Below, in pieces: positions 11,201 through 18,942 of a stretch of DNA of 64,000 bases (its first letter is position 1; each line of letters begins with the position of its first letter). The stretch lies in NCBI GenBank assembly GCA_963971405.1, contig OZ020491.1, positions 31,051,019 to 31,115,018 of the forward strand, written 5' to 3'. The notes beneath the pieces are model-generated. The model was not told where the DNA came from. It worked only from the letters and a program-made list of their open reading frames with translations, and made no database searches. Source of the DNA: Psococerastis gibbosa (Eukaryota > Arthropoda > Insecta > Psocodea > Psocidae). The translations under genes were made by a program, and so were the position numbers.

Positions 11201-12083
11201 AATGTTTTGAATGTTCACCTACTACGTAGGTATGATTTTTTTCGCCTTCACTCAGCGAGTTGTAAACTACGGCCTATGTGCTTGTGGAGGGACTTTTGGA
11301 TCACTTACTAATAAAGTAAATATCTCTAAACATTATCAATGAACTGGCTCAATAATTTGGAAATAACATTTCATAAAATCACTATTAAATGAATGAATCG
11401 GTATAACTAAGTAAACATTAATAAGTAAAAATTATAAGTAAGTATGTAAAAAAACTTATTGCGATGTGATCCAAAGGACTGATCCCCCACGTGCACATGC
11501 ATCGCATATACATATACGTGTTGTGGGATATGTTTTTGACAATTTGTATTCTTACTGGTTCAATATATTTACCTTTTACCTTTACCTTATGTCGTCGTAT
11601 TTTTATTTTAAATTGTTTTTTAGTGTACGCGATTTTACAATATATTGTAATAGCTACGCGCTACAGAAAATATCTAATGTTGAATTTTCCTGTAAGAGCG
11701 GGCACATGCTTTATGAATTATATCGCATTGTTTTTGATAAATACACGGATTATCTATCTATTTAGGTTCATCGAGAAAACCGCAATGCTCTCGTTATTTT
11801 ATTAAACAAATCACCCTATTGTATGGTACATAACACTAACATTAACCTGATTTAGGTTGAAGAGGAAACCTCCTCATTATTATAACAGAAATTTGAGGAT
11901 CTACTGATTACACATAATTACTATATTATTTATTGTAGTGTAATGCATAAAGAAGAAAATTATATCGAGTGAGGCATGGTGTTACAGAACCTACAGTAAA
12001 TTTTCATGATAAATCATGAAATCACCTAAATCTTTCGAGTAGTTTGCTCAAAAATTGACAAACAAATGTGGAGTAAATGGAAT
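11201..12083. other. Non-coding stretch before the Polinton block
   Basis: AT-rich. Bases ~11830-11895 resemble the body of the SINE at 21490-21695 ('GGTTGAAGAGGAAACCTCCTC'-like segment). Bases ~12010-12065 are a decayed piece of repeat family R1 ('GAGTAGTTTGC'). Overlapping ORFs at 11466-11805 lack supporting features. Confidence 0.45.
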
Positions 12084-12159
12084 AACTCATAATTACTTAA
12101 AACCTGTTGATAATTGCATCACCTTTCAATTATCAACAGATTTTAAGCAATTATGAGTT
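12084..12159 (-). repeat. 33-bp-arm hairpin at the left edge of the Polinton block
   Basis: Arms 12084-12116 and 12127-12159 match at 31 of 33 positions around a 10-base loop. Read as minus-strand RNA, the direction of the adjacent genes, the two mismatches become G-U wobbles, so the whole 33-bp stem pairs. It sits about 75 bp after the last minus-strand stop (12235). It could be a 3'-end structure of the minus-strand transcripts, a remnant terminus, or an unrelated palindromic MITE. Confidence 0.7.
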
Positions 12160-12234
12160 TGATTGCACCCTATTCATCAAGTAGTCTAAATAATAATGAT
12201 GAAATTCGCATACCAATCCATCAACAAGATATAC

Positions 12235-12366
12235 TTACTCTACCATGTGAAAGCCGGCTGTATATTGAAGGGGTGCTAGAAAAAGGTGTGCCATAGCATT
12301 AGCGCTAAGCCCGTCTTCATCTTCATAAGCAATTGGAAGTCCGATGTGGAATGATGTATGGTGCAT
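12235..12366 (-). CDS. Small ORF (43 aa) downstream of penton-like gene
   Basis: ATG at 12366 lies 21 bases after the penton-like stop on the same strand and reads 43 codons to TAA at 12235. Composition looks coding ('MHHTSFHIGLPIAYEDEDG', then 'AMAHLFLAPLQYTAGFHMVE'). The stop overlaps a GTAAGT, a perfect splice-donor core, so it may be the first exon of a spliced gene or a true micro-ORF. No homologue was recognised. Confidence 0.4.
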   Translation of the reverse strand: MHHTSFHIGLPIAYEDEDGLSANAMAHLFLAPLQYTAGFHMVE

Positions 12367-12387
12367 ACCGCTGTGCAATATATACTC

Positions 12388-13083
12388 TCATTGTCGTTTA
12401 CGTAAATGAAGACGTAAAGTAATAGTTTCTCCTCGGAAATTAACCGTCTCGTTGTCTTGATCGACAATGTCTAACGTTAGACTTGTAAGTACATTCGTAT
12501 TTATAGCATGGTAGATGATTGTATTTGGTGCTTCAACAATCCGATAGCCAGGTGGTACATTAGGATAAAATTCATGAACGGCATGTGATGGTCTACCATT
12601 CAAATATGATCCACTTGTAATATTACAATTAATTCGAATTGCATTGACTTTGGATATTTTAATGCTATGTGGTGATTCATATCTTTCCCCAGGGAAAAAT
12701 GTCATCACATCATAACCAAAGCCTAGCAGGTATCCTAGTTCTTCATTTACTTCAATTTCAAAGTCTTCATGTATTATCATAACTTCCGAATGTAGGGTGT
12801 TCCGATTTGCGCGTATCCGTATGATTTCAGAACCCCACACTTGATTAATATACTTGACTACATCTAACAATTCGTAGGATCCAGTTGGTATTTCAATTAT
12901 TCTAGTCTTCGGAGGAATTGAATTGTTTACAATTTTAACGACACCATTTGAGAGATTAGGAATTGAATTGTATGTTTCGAGGTCAAGCAAGCCGATTTCC
13001 CATGCACCCTCAAGTCCAATCGGTGGGAAGTAGTTGCTACTTAGCAATGAGTCGTTACCGCTCAATGTCAATGCTAGCGACAT
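12388..13083 (-). CDS. Polinton penton-like (minor capsid) protein
   Basis: 231 aa, predicted to be the vertex protein of the Polinton capsid (single jelly-roll family). Visible hallmarks of this family in arthropod Polintons are the N-terminal 'MSLALTLSGNDSLLSSNYFPPI', 'WEIGLLDLETYNSIPNL', 'IEIPTGSYELLDVVKYI', and 'LGYLLGF'. The rest is beta-rich with no transmembrane segment. It is the terminal long gene of the left minus-strand block, 28 bp after the protease gene. Length and motifs look complete. Function is from family knowledge; nothing in the sequence itself proves capsid assembly. Confidence 0.75.
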   Translation of the reverse strand: MSLALTLSGNDSLLSSNYFPPIGLEGAWEIGLLDLETYNSIPNLSNGVVKIVNNSIPPKTRIIEIPTGSYELLDVVKYINQVWGSEIIRIRANRNTLHSEVMIIHEDFEIEVNEELGYLLGFGYDVMTFFPGERYESPHSIKISKVNAIRINCNITSGSYLNGRPSHAVHEFYPNVPPGYRIVEAPNTIIYHAINTNVLTSLTLDIVDQDNETVNFRGETITLRLHLRKRQ

Positions 13084-13111
13084 AATGCAATAAATTAAAC
13101 ATATTCATAAC

Positions 13112-13492
13112 TTATATAACTTTTAATAGTATGGAAAATGGATCTTTCATGTAGAGAAATTTTAAACATAACTGCCCACAATTTGATGTTGAATAGGTTT
13201 GATACGATTGATGGTTGTAGTATATTGTACAGTTGTGGAAATATTGTTTCAATTCCAATGGTGGTTGTAAGTCCCCGAAGCTATCGAAGTATATAACTCG
13301 GTTTCTAATCTTGCGGTAAGCAACCCAATGTGTACCAGGTCCTATAGCATCATCTAAATTAATTATTCCAGCTTCATTATGTTTCCATGGTATGCGAGGC
13401 AATGCATTTCGCATGAACACACCACGAAAATGAGGAACGTTAGCGGTGAATTTTATAAGTTCCACATTAGTCATTGGACGGTTCCGAGGCAT
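13112..13492 (-). CDS. Adenain-type cysteine protease (capsid maturation protease)
   Basis: 126 aa, C5/Ulp1-fold protease that in adenoviruses and Polintons cleaves capsid and core proteins during maturation. Catalytic order is as expected: His55 in 'GTHWVAY', Asp70 in 'IYFDSFG', a Gln near 95-98, and Cys105 in 'SNCGQLC'. All residues are present, so the enzyme could be active. The protein is short compared with adenoviral protease (~200 aa) but usual for arthropod Polintons. The start ATG at 13492 is five bases from the stop of the upstream PLA2 gene, giving very tight packing. Confidence 0.85.
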   Translation of the reverse strand: MPRNRPMTNVELIKFTANVPHFRGVFMRNALPRIPWKHNEAGIINLDDAIGPGTHWVAYRKIRNRVIYFDSFGDLQPPLELKQYFHNCTIYYNHQSYQTYSTSNCGQLCLKFLYMKDPFSILLKVI

Positions 13493-13497
13493 GCAAC

Positions 13498-14223
13498 TTA
13501 GTTTTTTGAATAAGGATGCAAGTAGAGTCCACTCCCCTTCTTATGTGGCGCTAAATACAAGCCTTTCCCAATAGCTATAGATTCCATAGTTTGATTATGA
13601 CGTTTCATTTCTTCATACTTTTTCTGTGCACTATGGACTTTATTAACAGCTGATGTAATTCCTGCAGCACCGCCAGAGAGAGCGCCTAGTGCAGAAAGCC
13701 CCGCAAATATTGGGATAAGTGGTAATATACCACCTGTCTTGGCAATAGGTATGATTCGGGGAAGTTTCACCTTATTTCCCTTTGATTTCTTCACAGATTT
13801 ATAAGCAATCTTGATTGTATCCGCCACAGTGGGTGGTTTTGCAAGCTTTATCGCTTTCTTCGCTGAAGTCAATAGTGATCTGAAGGATACTTTCCGCTTC
13901 AGCCCAAATCCCAGCTTTCGTTTAACTTTCATTGCAGCTGTCACACCTAAAGCGACAATTTTTTCCCCTATAGATGAATCTTTTGCCTTAACACGTTGCC
14001 ACGCTTGATCTGCTAATTTTATATCCGCTACGTGTCGATTAGTTATATCTGATGACTGCGAATAAGCTATATCGTGTTCACGGCAAGCTTGATCAAGTTT
14101 GTTTCTCCCTCGATCTCCTCGAATTAATCGTTTTTCTAACTTGGTGCCTGGTCCGCAGAATTGATAGCCGGGGATATGTGCTTCAAATGGTAACTTATTA
14201 ATTATGCTGTTCACCATAGACAT
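13498..14223 (-). CDS. Phospholipase A2 domain / pVI-like minor capsid protein
   Basis: 241 aa from ATG 14223 (MSMVNSII...). The open frame extends to 14313, but that part runs into the opposite-strand gene, so 14223 is preferred. Residues ~18-75 form a parvovirus VP1-like phospholipase A2: calcium loop 'YQFCGPGTKL' (20-29) and catalytic dyad His50-Asp51 in 'CREHDIAY'. Residues ~100-170 are lysine-rich. Then a hydrophobic Gly/Ala-rich segment 'ILPLIPIFAGLSALGALSGG' and a tail of 'GKGLYL' and 'GSGLYL' repeats follow, as in Polinton membrane-active minor capsid proteins. The likely role is membrane breach during entry (inferred from family). Complete, no damage seen. Confidence 0.82.
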   Translation of the reverse strand: MSMVNSIINKLPFEAHIPGYQFCGPGTKLEKRLIRGDRGRNKLDQACREHDIAYSQSSDITNRHVADIKLADQAWQRVKAKDSSIGEKIVALGVTAAMKVKRKLGFGLKRKVSFRSLLTSAKKAIKLAKPPTVADTIKIAYKSVKKSKGNKVKLPRIIPIAKTGGILPLIPIFAGLSALGALSGGAAGITSAVNKVHSAQKKYEEMKRHNQTMESIAIGKGLYLAPHKKGSGLYLHPYSKN

Positions 14224-14289
14224 TCTCAAATGTGAATGAGTAAAATACATATATACAGTGGTATTTATAACTTTTTTATCAGTCATATA
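14224..14289. promoter_or_regulatory. Divergent promoter region between PLA2 and ATPase genes
   Basis: The 66-bp AT-rich gap separates head-to-head genes and contains TATA-like strings (ACATATATAC at ~14248-14257, TATTTATAA near 14262). It must hold or overlap the start sites for both blocks. No experimental or motif proof beyond position and composition. Confidence 0.4.
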
Positions 14290-14985
14290 ATGAAGCTCGT
14301 GCCACAGAGACACAAGTTCAGTGTGATTCTAAGTCAAGAAGATGAAGATGTACGGAGTAATAGAAAGCATGGACCTTTACTCCCCGGATCGATTCGTGGT
14401 GCAATCTGCGGGCCATCAGGTTGTGGTAAAACAAGCCTACTATGCAGTATGGTATATCATCCGTTCGGGCTACGATTTGAAAATGTATACTTATTCTGCA
14501 AAACATCGTTTCAACATAAATACCAGCAGCTTGAGAAAAATGTAAATTCTATTCGTGGGATGACTTTTACGGGGTCAAGCGATTCGGTTACACCACTCTC
14601 TGACATCAAACCTAACTCTGTGCTAATATTCGACGATGTTTCATGTGAATCACAAACGGAAATTCGAAATGTCTACTGTATGGGTCGTCATAAAGGGATT
14701 GATTGCTTCTATCTCACTCAGACCTATACCTCTATTCCAAAACATTTGTTGCGAGACAATTTAAATTTTATCGTGCTATTCAAACAGGATTTACTTAATA
14801 TAAAGAATGTGTATAGAGACCATGTTGCGGGGGATATGGATTTAGCGACATTCATGAAACTCTGCGCCGAAGCATGGAAAGAGTCACATGCATTCCTAGT
14901 TATTGCAAAAGATTTTGGATTAAACGATGGACGATATCGGCAGGGATTCGATCACTACTTCAAAGATATAAATAACTCTGCTTAA
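14290..14985 (+). CDS. Polinton DNA-packaging ATPase (FtsK/HerA, A32-like)
   Basis: 231 aa from ATG 14290 (MKLVPQ...). An upstream in-frame ATG at 14236 would add 18 residues of little conservation. Walker A 'GPSGCGKT' at residues 41-48, Walker B 'LIFDD' at 112-116, followed by 'GRHKGIDCFYLTQTY' with the conserved Gln/Thr sensor region and 'LPKHLLRDNLN'-type text typical of genome-packaging ATPases of Polintons and related dsDNA viruses. Predicted to pump DNA into capsids. Intact. First gene of the plus block, 47 bp before the next. Confidence 0.87.
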   Translation: MKLVPQRHKFSVILSQEDEDVRSNRKHGPLLPGSIRGAICGPSGCGKTSLLCSMVYHPFGLRFENVYLFCKTSFQHKYQQLEKNVNSIRGMTFTGSSDSVTPLSDIKPNSVLIFDDVSCESQTEIRNVYCMGRHKGIDCFYLTQTYTSIPKHLLRDNLNFIVLFKQDLLNIKNVYRDHVAGDMDLATFMKLCAEAWKESHAFLVIAKDFGLNDGRYRQGFDHYFKDINNSA

Positions 14986-15032
14986 CACTCAACTCATCAT
15001 TATTCATTCAACTGTGACTCGGTGAGGTAGAT

Positions 15033-15731
15033 ATGGATACTAAAGTTATCAAGAATATTGTCAACATACGCAAAGCTCTGCAGCAAAAGTACCTTAATCT
15101 TAAACGTGATCTACACAATGAGGCTGCTCAGCAAGAGCGAAAGTTAAAACCTGTCTCGAAACCACTACAAGAATTAATTGAGTTGAACAAACAGACAGCA
15201 CCAGAAAAAACAATAAATAAACCCGGAGTTAGCAAATATTTAGACTTATTTATACCTGATCATTATAATAGGAAAACCATTGATACATACTATGGACTAA
15301 CACGAAGTAATGAAGGTATATTTAGGCTGGGTTCATACCCTGTACATTTCAATGATGAAGATGATTCAATCACAATCGAAGATAAAACATGGCAAGGTAC
15401 ATTGGGCTTATATGAATTATTAACCTTGAACAAGCCTGAAAACTATACTCCGGAAGATTTACAAGCTTATAAAGATATGCTGGAAAGAACTGGAGCTCAT
15501 TTAACCACTAGTGGTCGTCTGAGGGGCAGTCAACGTTATAAATATCAAAAGATTATTAAACAGCTATTTGGGATAAAATCTGGTGGTGAATACCGGTATT
15601 GGAACGATCCAAATGAACTGGTAGAACGATTACGCTTACTTAATGCATCACATGCTGCAGGACATACAAGTCATCAAAACGAAATCATTGATATTATAAG
15701 CGAATTGCGAGAAGCAAATATTATTCAATGA
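15033..15731 (+). CDS. Polinton-associated uncharacterised protein (DUF8207-like)
   Basis: 232 aa. The N-terminal ~70 residues are charged and helical (possible coiled coil: 'RKALQQKYLNLKRDL'). Residues ~75-150 carry the block 'DTYYGLTRSNEGIFRLGSYP ... WQGTLGLYELLTLNKP', which I associate with a widespread uncharacterised domain (recalled as DUF8207) in arthropod and hydra Polinton ORFs. The C-terminal third holds 'GGEYRYWNDPNELVERLRLL', again typical. No catalytic motif seen. The stop overlaps the integrase start as ATGA. Role unknown; the position between ATPase and integrase is the only functional hint. Confidence 0.75.
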   Translation: MDTKVIKNIVNIRKALQQKYLNLKRDLHNEAAQQERKLKPVSKPLQELIELNKQTAPEKTINKPGVSKYLDLFIPDHYNRKTIDTYYGLTRSNEGIFRLGSYPVHFNDEDDSITIEDKTWQGTLGLYELLTLNKPENYTPEDLQAYKDMLERTGAHLTTSGRLRGSQRYKYQKIIKQLFGIKSGGEYRYWNDPNELVERLRLLNASHAAGHTSHQNEIIDIISELREANIIQ

Positions 15732-16642
15732 AGCAAGCTTTGGTTGATGAAATTCATCGGCCTGCTCGTCGGAATTATCCTCGACGTCATGTGACTCTTA
15801 AAGGAATGCATGATTTATGGCAAGCAGATCTAGTGGAAATGATTCCATATTCAAGGATTAATAAAGGATATAAATATATTCTAACAGTGATAAATGCATT
15901 CACAAAATTCGGTTATGCAGAAGCAGTAAAAACTAAATCTATGAAGAATGTTACTGAAGCTTTCATAAAAATTCTCAATAGAGCTCCACAAGCTCCTGCT
16001 CACCTCCAGTCAGATATGGGACTAGAATTTTTCAACATGCGAATGAAAAGTCTTCTAAAACAATATAGCATTAATCATTATGCTACGTATTCTACACTGA
16101 AAGCTTCAATTATTGAACAATGGAATCGCACTCTGAAAAATCGAATGTGGAAGGAATTCAGCTTGCAGGGAAATTATAAGTGGTTGCATTTACTACCTCG
16201 TCTAGTGCAACAATATAACACTACCAAGCATAGGACGATTAACATGTGTCCTGCTGATGTGCGAGAAGAACATGAAGCAAAATTATTATCCATGTATAAT
16301 GCTGTTGATGTGAAAGGTACTATCAAACAGAAATTTCAAGAGGGTGATCCTGTCAGAATCAGCAAGCAAAAAGCCTTATTTGAGAAGGGTTACCAACCGA
16401 ACTGGTCTACAGAAGTATTTCGCGTGCGTCTAGTACAACCTACTCGACCTACCACCTATCTCCTTGAGGCTATGGATGGCGAACCCATCTTGGGCTCATG
16501 GTATATGGAAGAGTTGCAGAAAACCAAGCATCCAGATGTATATTTGGTGGAGAAAGTTTTGAAAAAGTCTAAGGATAAATTATATGTGAAATGGCTTGGT
16601 TTCCCGAAACCTACATGGATTAATAAAACTGATATTTTATAA
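15728..16642 (+). CDS. Polinton integrase (rve core plus chromodomain)
   Basis: 304 aa retroviral-type integrase that would insert the element into host DNA. Catalytic triad visible: Asp34 in 'WQADLVEM', Asp96 in 'QSDMGLEFF', Glu130 in 'KASIIEQWNRTLKNRMW'. Residues ~205-260 look like the basic SH3-like C-terminal part. Residues ~271-304 are a short chromodomain ('YLVEKVLKK...LYVKWLGFPKPTWI'), a known Polinton feature thought to direct integration to modified chromatin. An N-terminal HHCC zinc finger is not seen in this frame. The ATG overlaps the preceding stop by four bases (ATGA), so translation from its own mRNA or by reinitiation is needed. No damage seen. Confidence 0.9.
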   Translation: MKQALVDEIHRPARRNYPRRHVTLKGMHDLWQADLVEMIPYSRINKGYKYILTVINAFTKFGYAEAVKTKSMKNVTEAFIKILNRAPQAPAHLQSDMGLEFFNMRMKSLLKQYSINHYATYSTLKASIIEQWNRTLKNRMWKEFSLQGNYKWLHLLPRLVQQYNTTKHRTINMCPADVREEHEAKLLSMYNAVDVKGTIKQKFQEGDPVRISKQKALFEKGYQPNWSTEVFRVRLVQPTRPTTYLLEAMDGEPILGSWYMEELQKTKHPDVYLVEKVLKKSKDKLYVKWLGFPKPTWINKTDIL

Positions 16643-16656
16643 ATATAACTTTTATT

Positions 16657-17154
16657 TTAATCAACCTCATCATGATCAATGAAACAATAGACATCTTGAA
16701 ACCATTTCTGTAGTTTCTTCAAATTTATCAACGCGCAGTTTCCCGTGTGAATGCATTGTTTAGCTTCTACAGGTGGTAACTTCTGAAAACTTGCCAGAAC
16801 CACAGAGTCCAAGTCATATACAACACGTTCTAGTATTCCTGCAAGCCATACTTGCTTCTCTCCTCCTTTAGTAGCAATTCTAGTATACTGATTAGCAAAC
16901 TCAAGTAAAATGTTCTTTAGCCAAATGTAGTTCACGTTCCCCTCTTCCCAACGAAGTTTATGGAGATTATTTGTGCTCCATATGTTGCTGCTTTTTACTT
17001 GAGCTGTAAGATTGGCGAATGGAAAGGGTGGACGGAAAAACCAATGCTCATACTGGTCATCGTATGCAGGGCCCATAGCCAATTCTTTGATGATGAAATT
17101 GTTTTCATTATCTTTGAAACCTTGAAACTCAACTATTCCCAGCGTTTTCATCAT
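16657..17154 (-). CDS. Polinton-associated uncharacterised protein (possibly DnaQ-fold)
   Basis: 165 aa from the first ATG (17154). The frame opens slightly further upstream but only with a TTG. Pattern 'GIVEFQGFKDNENNFIIKELA', 'FFRPPFPFANL', 'KLRWEEG', 'TKGGEKQVWLAGILERVVYDLDS', then 'HTGNCALINLKKLQKW' matches ORFs common in arthropod Polintons. The spacing of the acidic, KG-EK and His-Cys-Ala blocks recalls a 3'-5' exonuclease (DnaQ) fold with the acidic metal ligands altered (VEFQ instead of DxE), so an inactive or diverged nuclease is possible; this is inference. It overlaps the upstream gene by 26 bases in another frame. Converges tail-to-tail with the integrase, 14 bp apart. Confidence 0.65.
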   Translation of the reverse strand: MMKTLGIVEFQGFKDNENNFIIKELAMGPAYDDQYEHWFFRPPFPFANLTAQVKSSNIWSTNNLHKLRWEEGNVNYIWLKNILLEFANQYTRIATKGGEKQVWLAGILERVVYDLDSVVLASFQKLPPVEAKQCIHTGNCALINLKKLQKWFQDVYCFIDHDEVD

Positions 17155-17830
17155 GTTCAACAGTCTGGTTCATACTGACTTGAGGTCGCTCCAACCAGTG
17201 CTTAAGTATCACAGAGCACAATTCATTTTCATAGATGGTTATAATTTCTAAATATATACGATTTGATTGATTTCGATACTTCTTCGACACTAGTTTACAA
17301 CGAACATCCTCGATAGTTGCTACTATTGGAGTTGGTGATTGCACAAACTGTAAAAAAGCTTCCATTGAAACGTCATCTGTTTCCAAGTCCATGTATACGT
17401 CTTTCAAGATATTTTTTAAGTGGAAGTTAGCCTGCATCTTCTTCTCCTCCAACTCACAGCATACAATATGAAGAATAGCTTTCAATGCTTGTATGTTCTC
17501 AATATTTACTCCAGATAGCTTAATGTGTGATGATGGAGACTTCATTTCCAATTCATTATCATTCGTTAACATCATCGTCAGGTTTGATTTGATGAAATTA
17601 GGTGTCCATAGTATATTTCTGTTGTAGCACACTGTTTTCTTACGGAGATATAATCGAAATAATGGTAATGTTGCACACCAGAACTCCCATTCAATCATAT
17701 TGAATGCAATTTCCTGATCTTTATCAACAACTACGACGTATACTTCGAATTCTGATGTTTTGAATTGTAATCCAACAATAACACTTTGTCCATCACGAAG
17801 CGGATAATATGTGGTAAAGACACCCTTCAT
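17129..17830 (-). CDS. Polinton-block protein of unknown function (233 aa)
   Basis: Uninterrupted ORF. N-terminal ~60 residues are beta-strand-like ('SVIVGLQFKTSEFEVYVVVVDKD'), followed by a tryptophan/aromatic-rich stretch ('MIEWEFWCATLPLFRLYLRKK') and helical regions ('NIQALKAILHIVCCELEEKK'). No motif was recognised and no transmembrane segment is evident. Start ATG at 17830 (MKGVFTTYYP) is the only good one. The 26-base overlap with the next gene suggests co-transcription. Possibly a DNA-binding or regulatory protein, but nothing in the sequence proves it. Confidence 0.6.
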   Translation of the reverse strand: MKGVFTTYYPLRDGQSVIVGLQFKTSEFEVYVVVVDKDQEIAFNMIEWEFWCATLPLFRLYLRKKTVCYNRNILWTPNFIKSNLTMMLTNDNELEMKSPSSHIKLSGVNIENIQALKAILHIVCCELEEKKMQANFHLKNILKDVYMDLETDDVSMEAFLQFVQSPTPIVATIEDVRCKLVSKKYRNQSNRIYLEIITIYENELCSVILKHWLERPQVSMNQTVEHDENAGNS

Positions 17831-17860
17831 TTTCTAACGACCGATTGCAACTGATGCAAA

Positions 17861-18300
17861 AACAAAAATCACTTTAGCTTACAATGGACTGTCGGCGAGG
17901 GGAAGGTGTTTGTACGGTGCGGAGGGGGGGGGGGGGGGGGGTAAGCACATTTGTAAAATCACTTAGCTTACAATGGACCACCTGGTGTGATGGGTGTACA
18001 GAGTTATATGCACCTGGTGATTCACAACAGGTTTGAACCTGCACTCTGTTTACCAAATCAATACTTCCCTTCAATATAAGTGTTGGATAGATTTACGAAA
18101 ACAAAAATCACATTAGCTTACAATGGACTGTCCGCGAGGGGTAGATTTATTAATGTGTTGTTTGTCTGAACCATTAGACGGCTGTACAGAGTTATATGCA
18201 CCTGGTGATTCACAACAGGTTTGAACCTGCACACGGTTAACTATTTACCAAATCAATACTTCCCATAAACCTATGCTTGGGATAGATTTATTAAAATTAA
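17861..18300. repeat. Two-copy tandem repeat (~220 bp units) in Polinton intergenic region
   Basis: Unit A (17861-18090) and unit B (18099-18295) share ATCAC.TTAGCTTACAATGGAC, 'GTACAGAGTTATATGCACC', 'TGGTGATTCACAACAGG' and 'CCAAATCAATACTTCCC'. The TTAGCTTACAATGGAC core occurs three times (near 17873, 17961 and 18113). Unit A holds a G-run of about 17 at ~17925-17941. It lies in the 730-bp gap between two minus-strand genes; could be an origin, promoter array or packaging signal, or a passive array. Confidence 0.7.
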
Positions 18301-18558
18301 TTAGCTAATGTACTCGTTTAATTATTTGATTTACATCATTTCATAGTCTATGATTATGATAACCCTTCACAGTTCAAGTACTCGATTATGACTGAAGCAA
18401 TAGCTTGTTTCTTTCAAACATTAGTTTTTAATACTCATCATCATCTAACTGTAAGCTTAAAATTAGTTATGCAATTAATAAAACAAAAATATATATAGAA
18501 ATTATCCATATATTTACATTATTTCTGTAGTTTACAATAATAATACATCATGAAATAT

Positions 18559-18864
18559 TCATTCTATGATCTGTAGGTTGACACTATTTTTTCCCCGATG
18601 GCTTGAAACGATAAGATACATCTCAGCTCCTGGAGTAACTTCACTTTGTTGAAAGGCTGGCAGATATTGTTGAGGCACAAAACATTCCACGACTTCTTTT
18701 TCCAATCCTCGCAGTATGACTTTTGCAGCTGGTCCATATTCTGTTTTTTCGATTTGCACTATTTTCAATATTAGGTATTTAACTCCAATCACTAGCTTTC
18801 GCATTGGTATGGTAGGCCCGGCTACTTGGTTGATAGCATTAACTTTATTGAATAGAGATGTCAT
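18559..18864 (-). CDS. Small OB-fold-like Polinton protein (101 aa)
   Basis: Begins ATGACATCT at 18864. The pattern 'LVIGVKYLILKIVQIEKTEYGPAAKVILRG', 'FVPQQYLPAF', 'GAEMYLIVSS' resembles small arthropod Polinton ORFs with a predicted OB-fold (a '..G..Y.I......T.YG..' signature followed by 'V-F-x-P/L-P'). A single-stranded DNA-binding role would fit but is inferred. Complete ORF, no damage. It is separated from the other minus-strand genes by the tandem repeat and ~260 bp of AT-rich DNA. Confidence 0.6.
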   Translation of the reverse strand: MTSLFNKVNAINQVAGPTIPMRKLVIGVKYLILKIVQIEKTEYGPAAKVILRGLEKEVVECFVPQQYLPAFQQSEVTPGAEMYLIVSSHRGKNSVNLQIIE

Positions 18865-18942
18865 GTTGTAAGATTATACAAGTTTACGTATAAAGTGGTA
18901 TTACTTGAGTCTTGAATGAAGGTTTGGCTTCAACTAAGCTCC

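Larger units (their letters stand above)
12084..18864. mobile_element. Polinton/Maverick-type (adintovirus-like) endogenous element block
   Basis: Nine uninterrupted ORFs with the signature Polinton set: adenain-type protease, penton-like protein, phospholipase A2/pVI-like protein, A32/FtsK-like packaging ATPase, rve integrase with chromodomain, and accessory ORFs. Genes are in three blocks: four minus (12235-14223), three plus (14290-16642), three minus (16657-18864). Missing from the window are the protein-primed DNA polymerase B and the double-jelly-roll major capsid protein; no long terminal inverted repeats were found. Boundaries given are those of the outermost recognised parts, not proven ends. 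It may be truncated, rearranged or a non-autonomous derivative. Confidence 0.85.

Noticed and set aside
11466-11805. Two overlapping ~100-codon hydrophobic ORFs
   Set aside because: AT-rich chance ORFs with no conserved features and no repeat of the pattern elsewhere.
12388-14223. Parvovirus/densovirus insertion (because of the PLA2 domain)
   Set aside because: Neighbouring protease, packaging ATPase and rve integrase with chromodomain are Polinton genes; no NS1 helicase or parvoviral capsid is present.
17129-17154. Sequencing frameshift joining the two minus-strand ORFs into one gene
   Set aside because: The second ORF starts with ATG-ATG right before the conserved block that begins this protein in other Polintons, so two overlapping genes are more likely.
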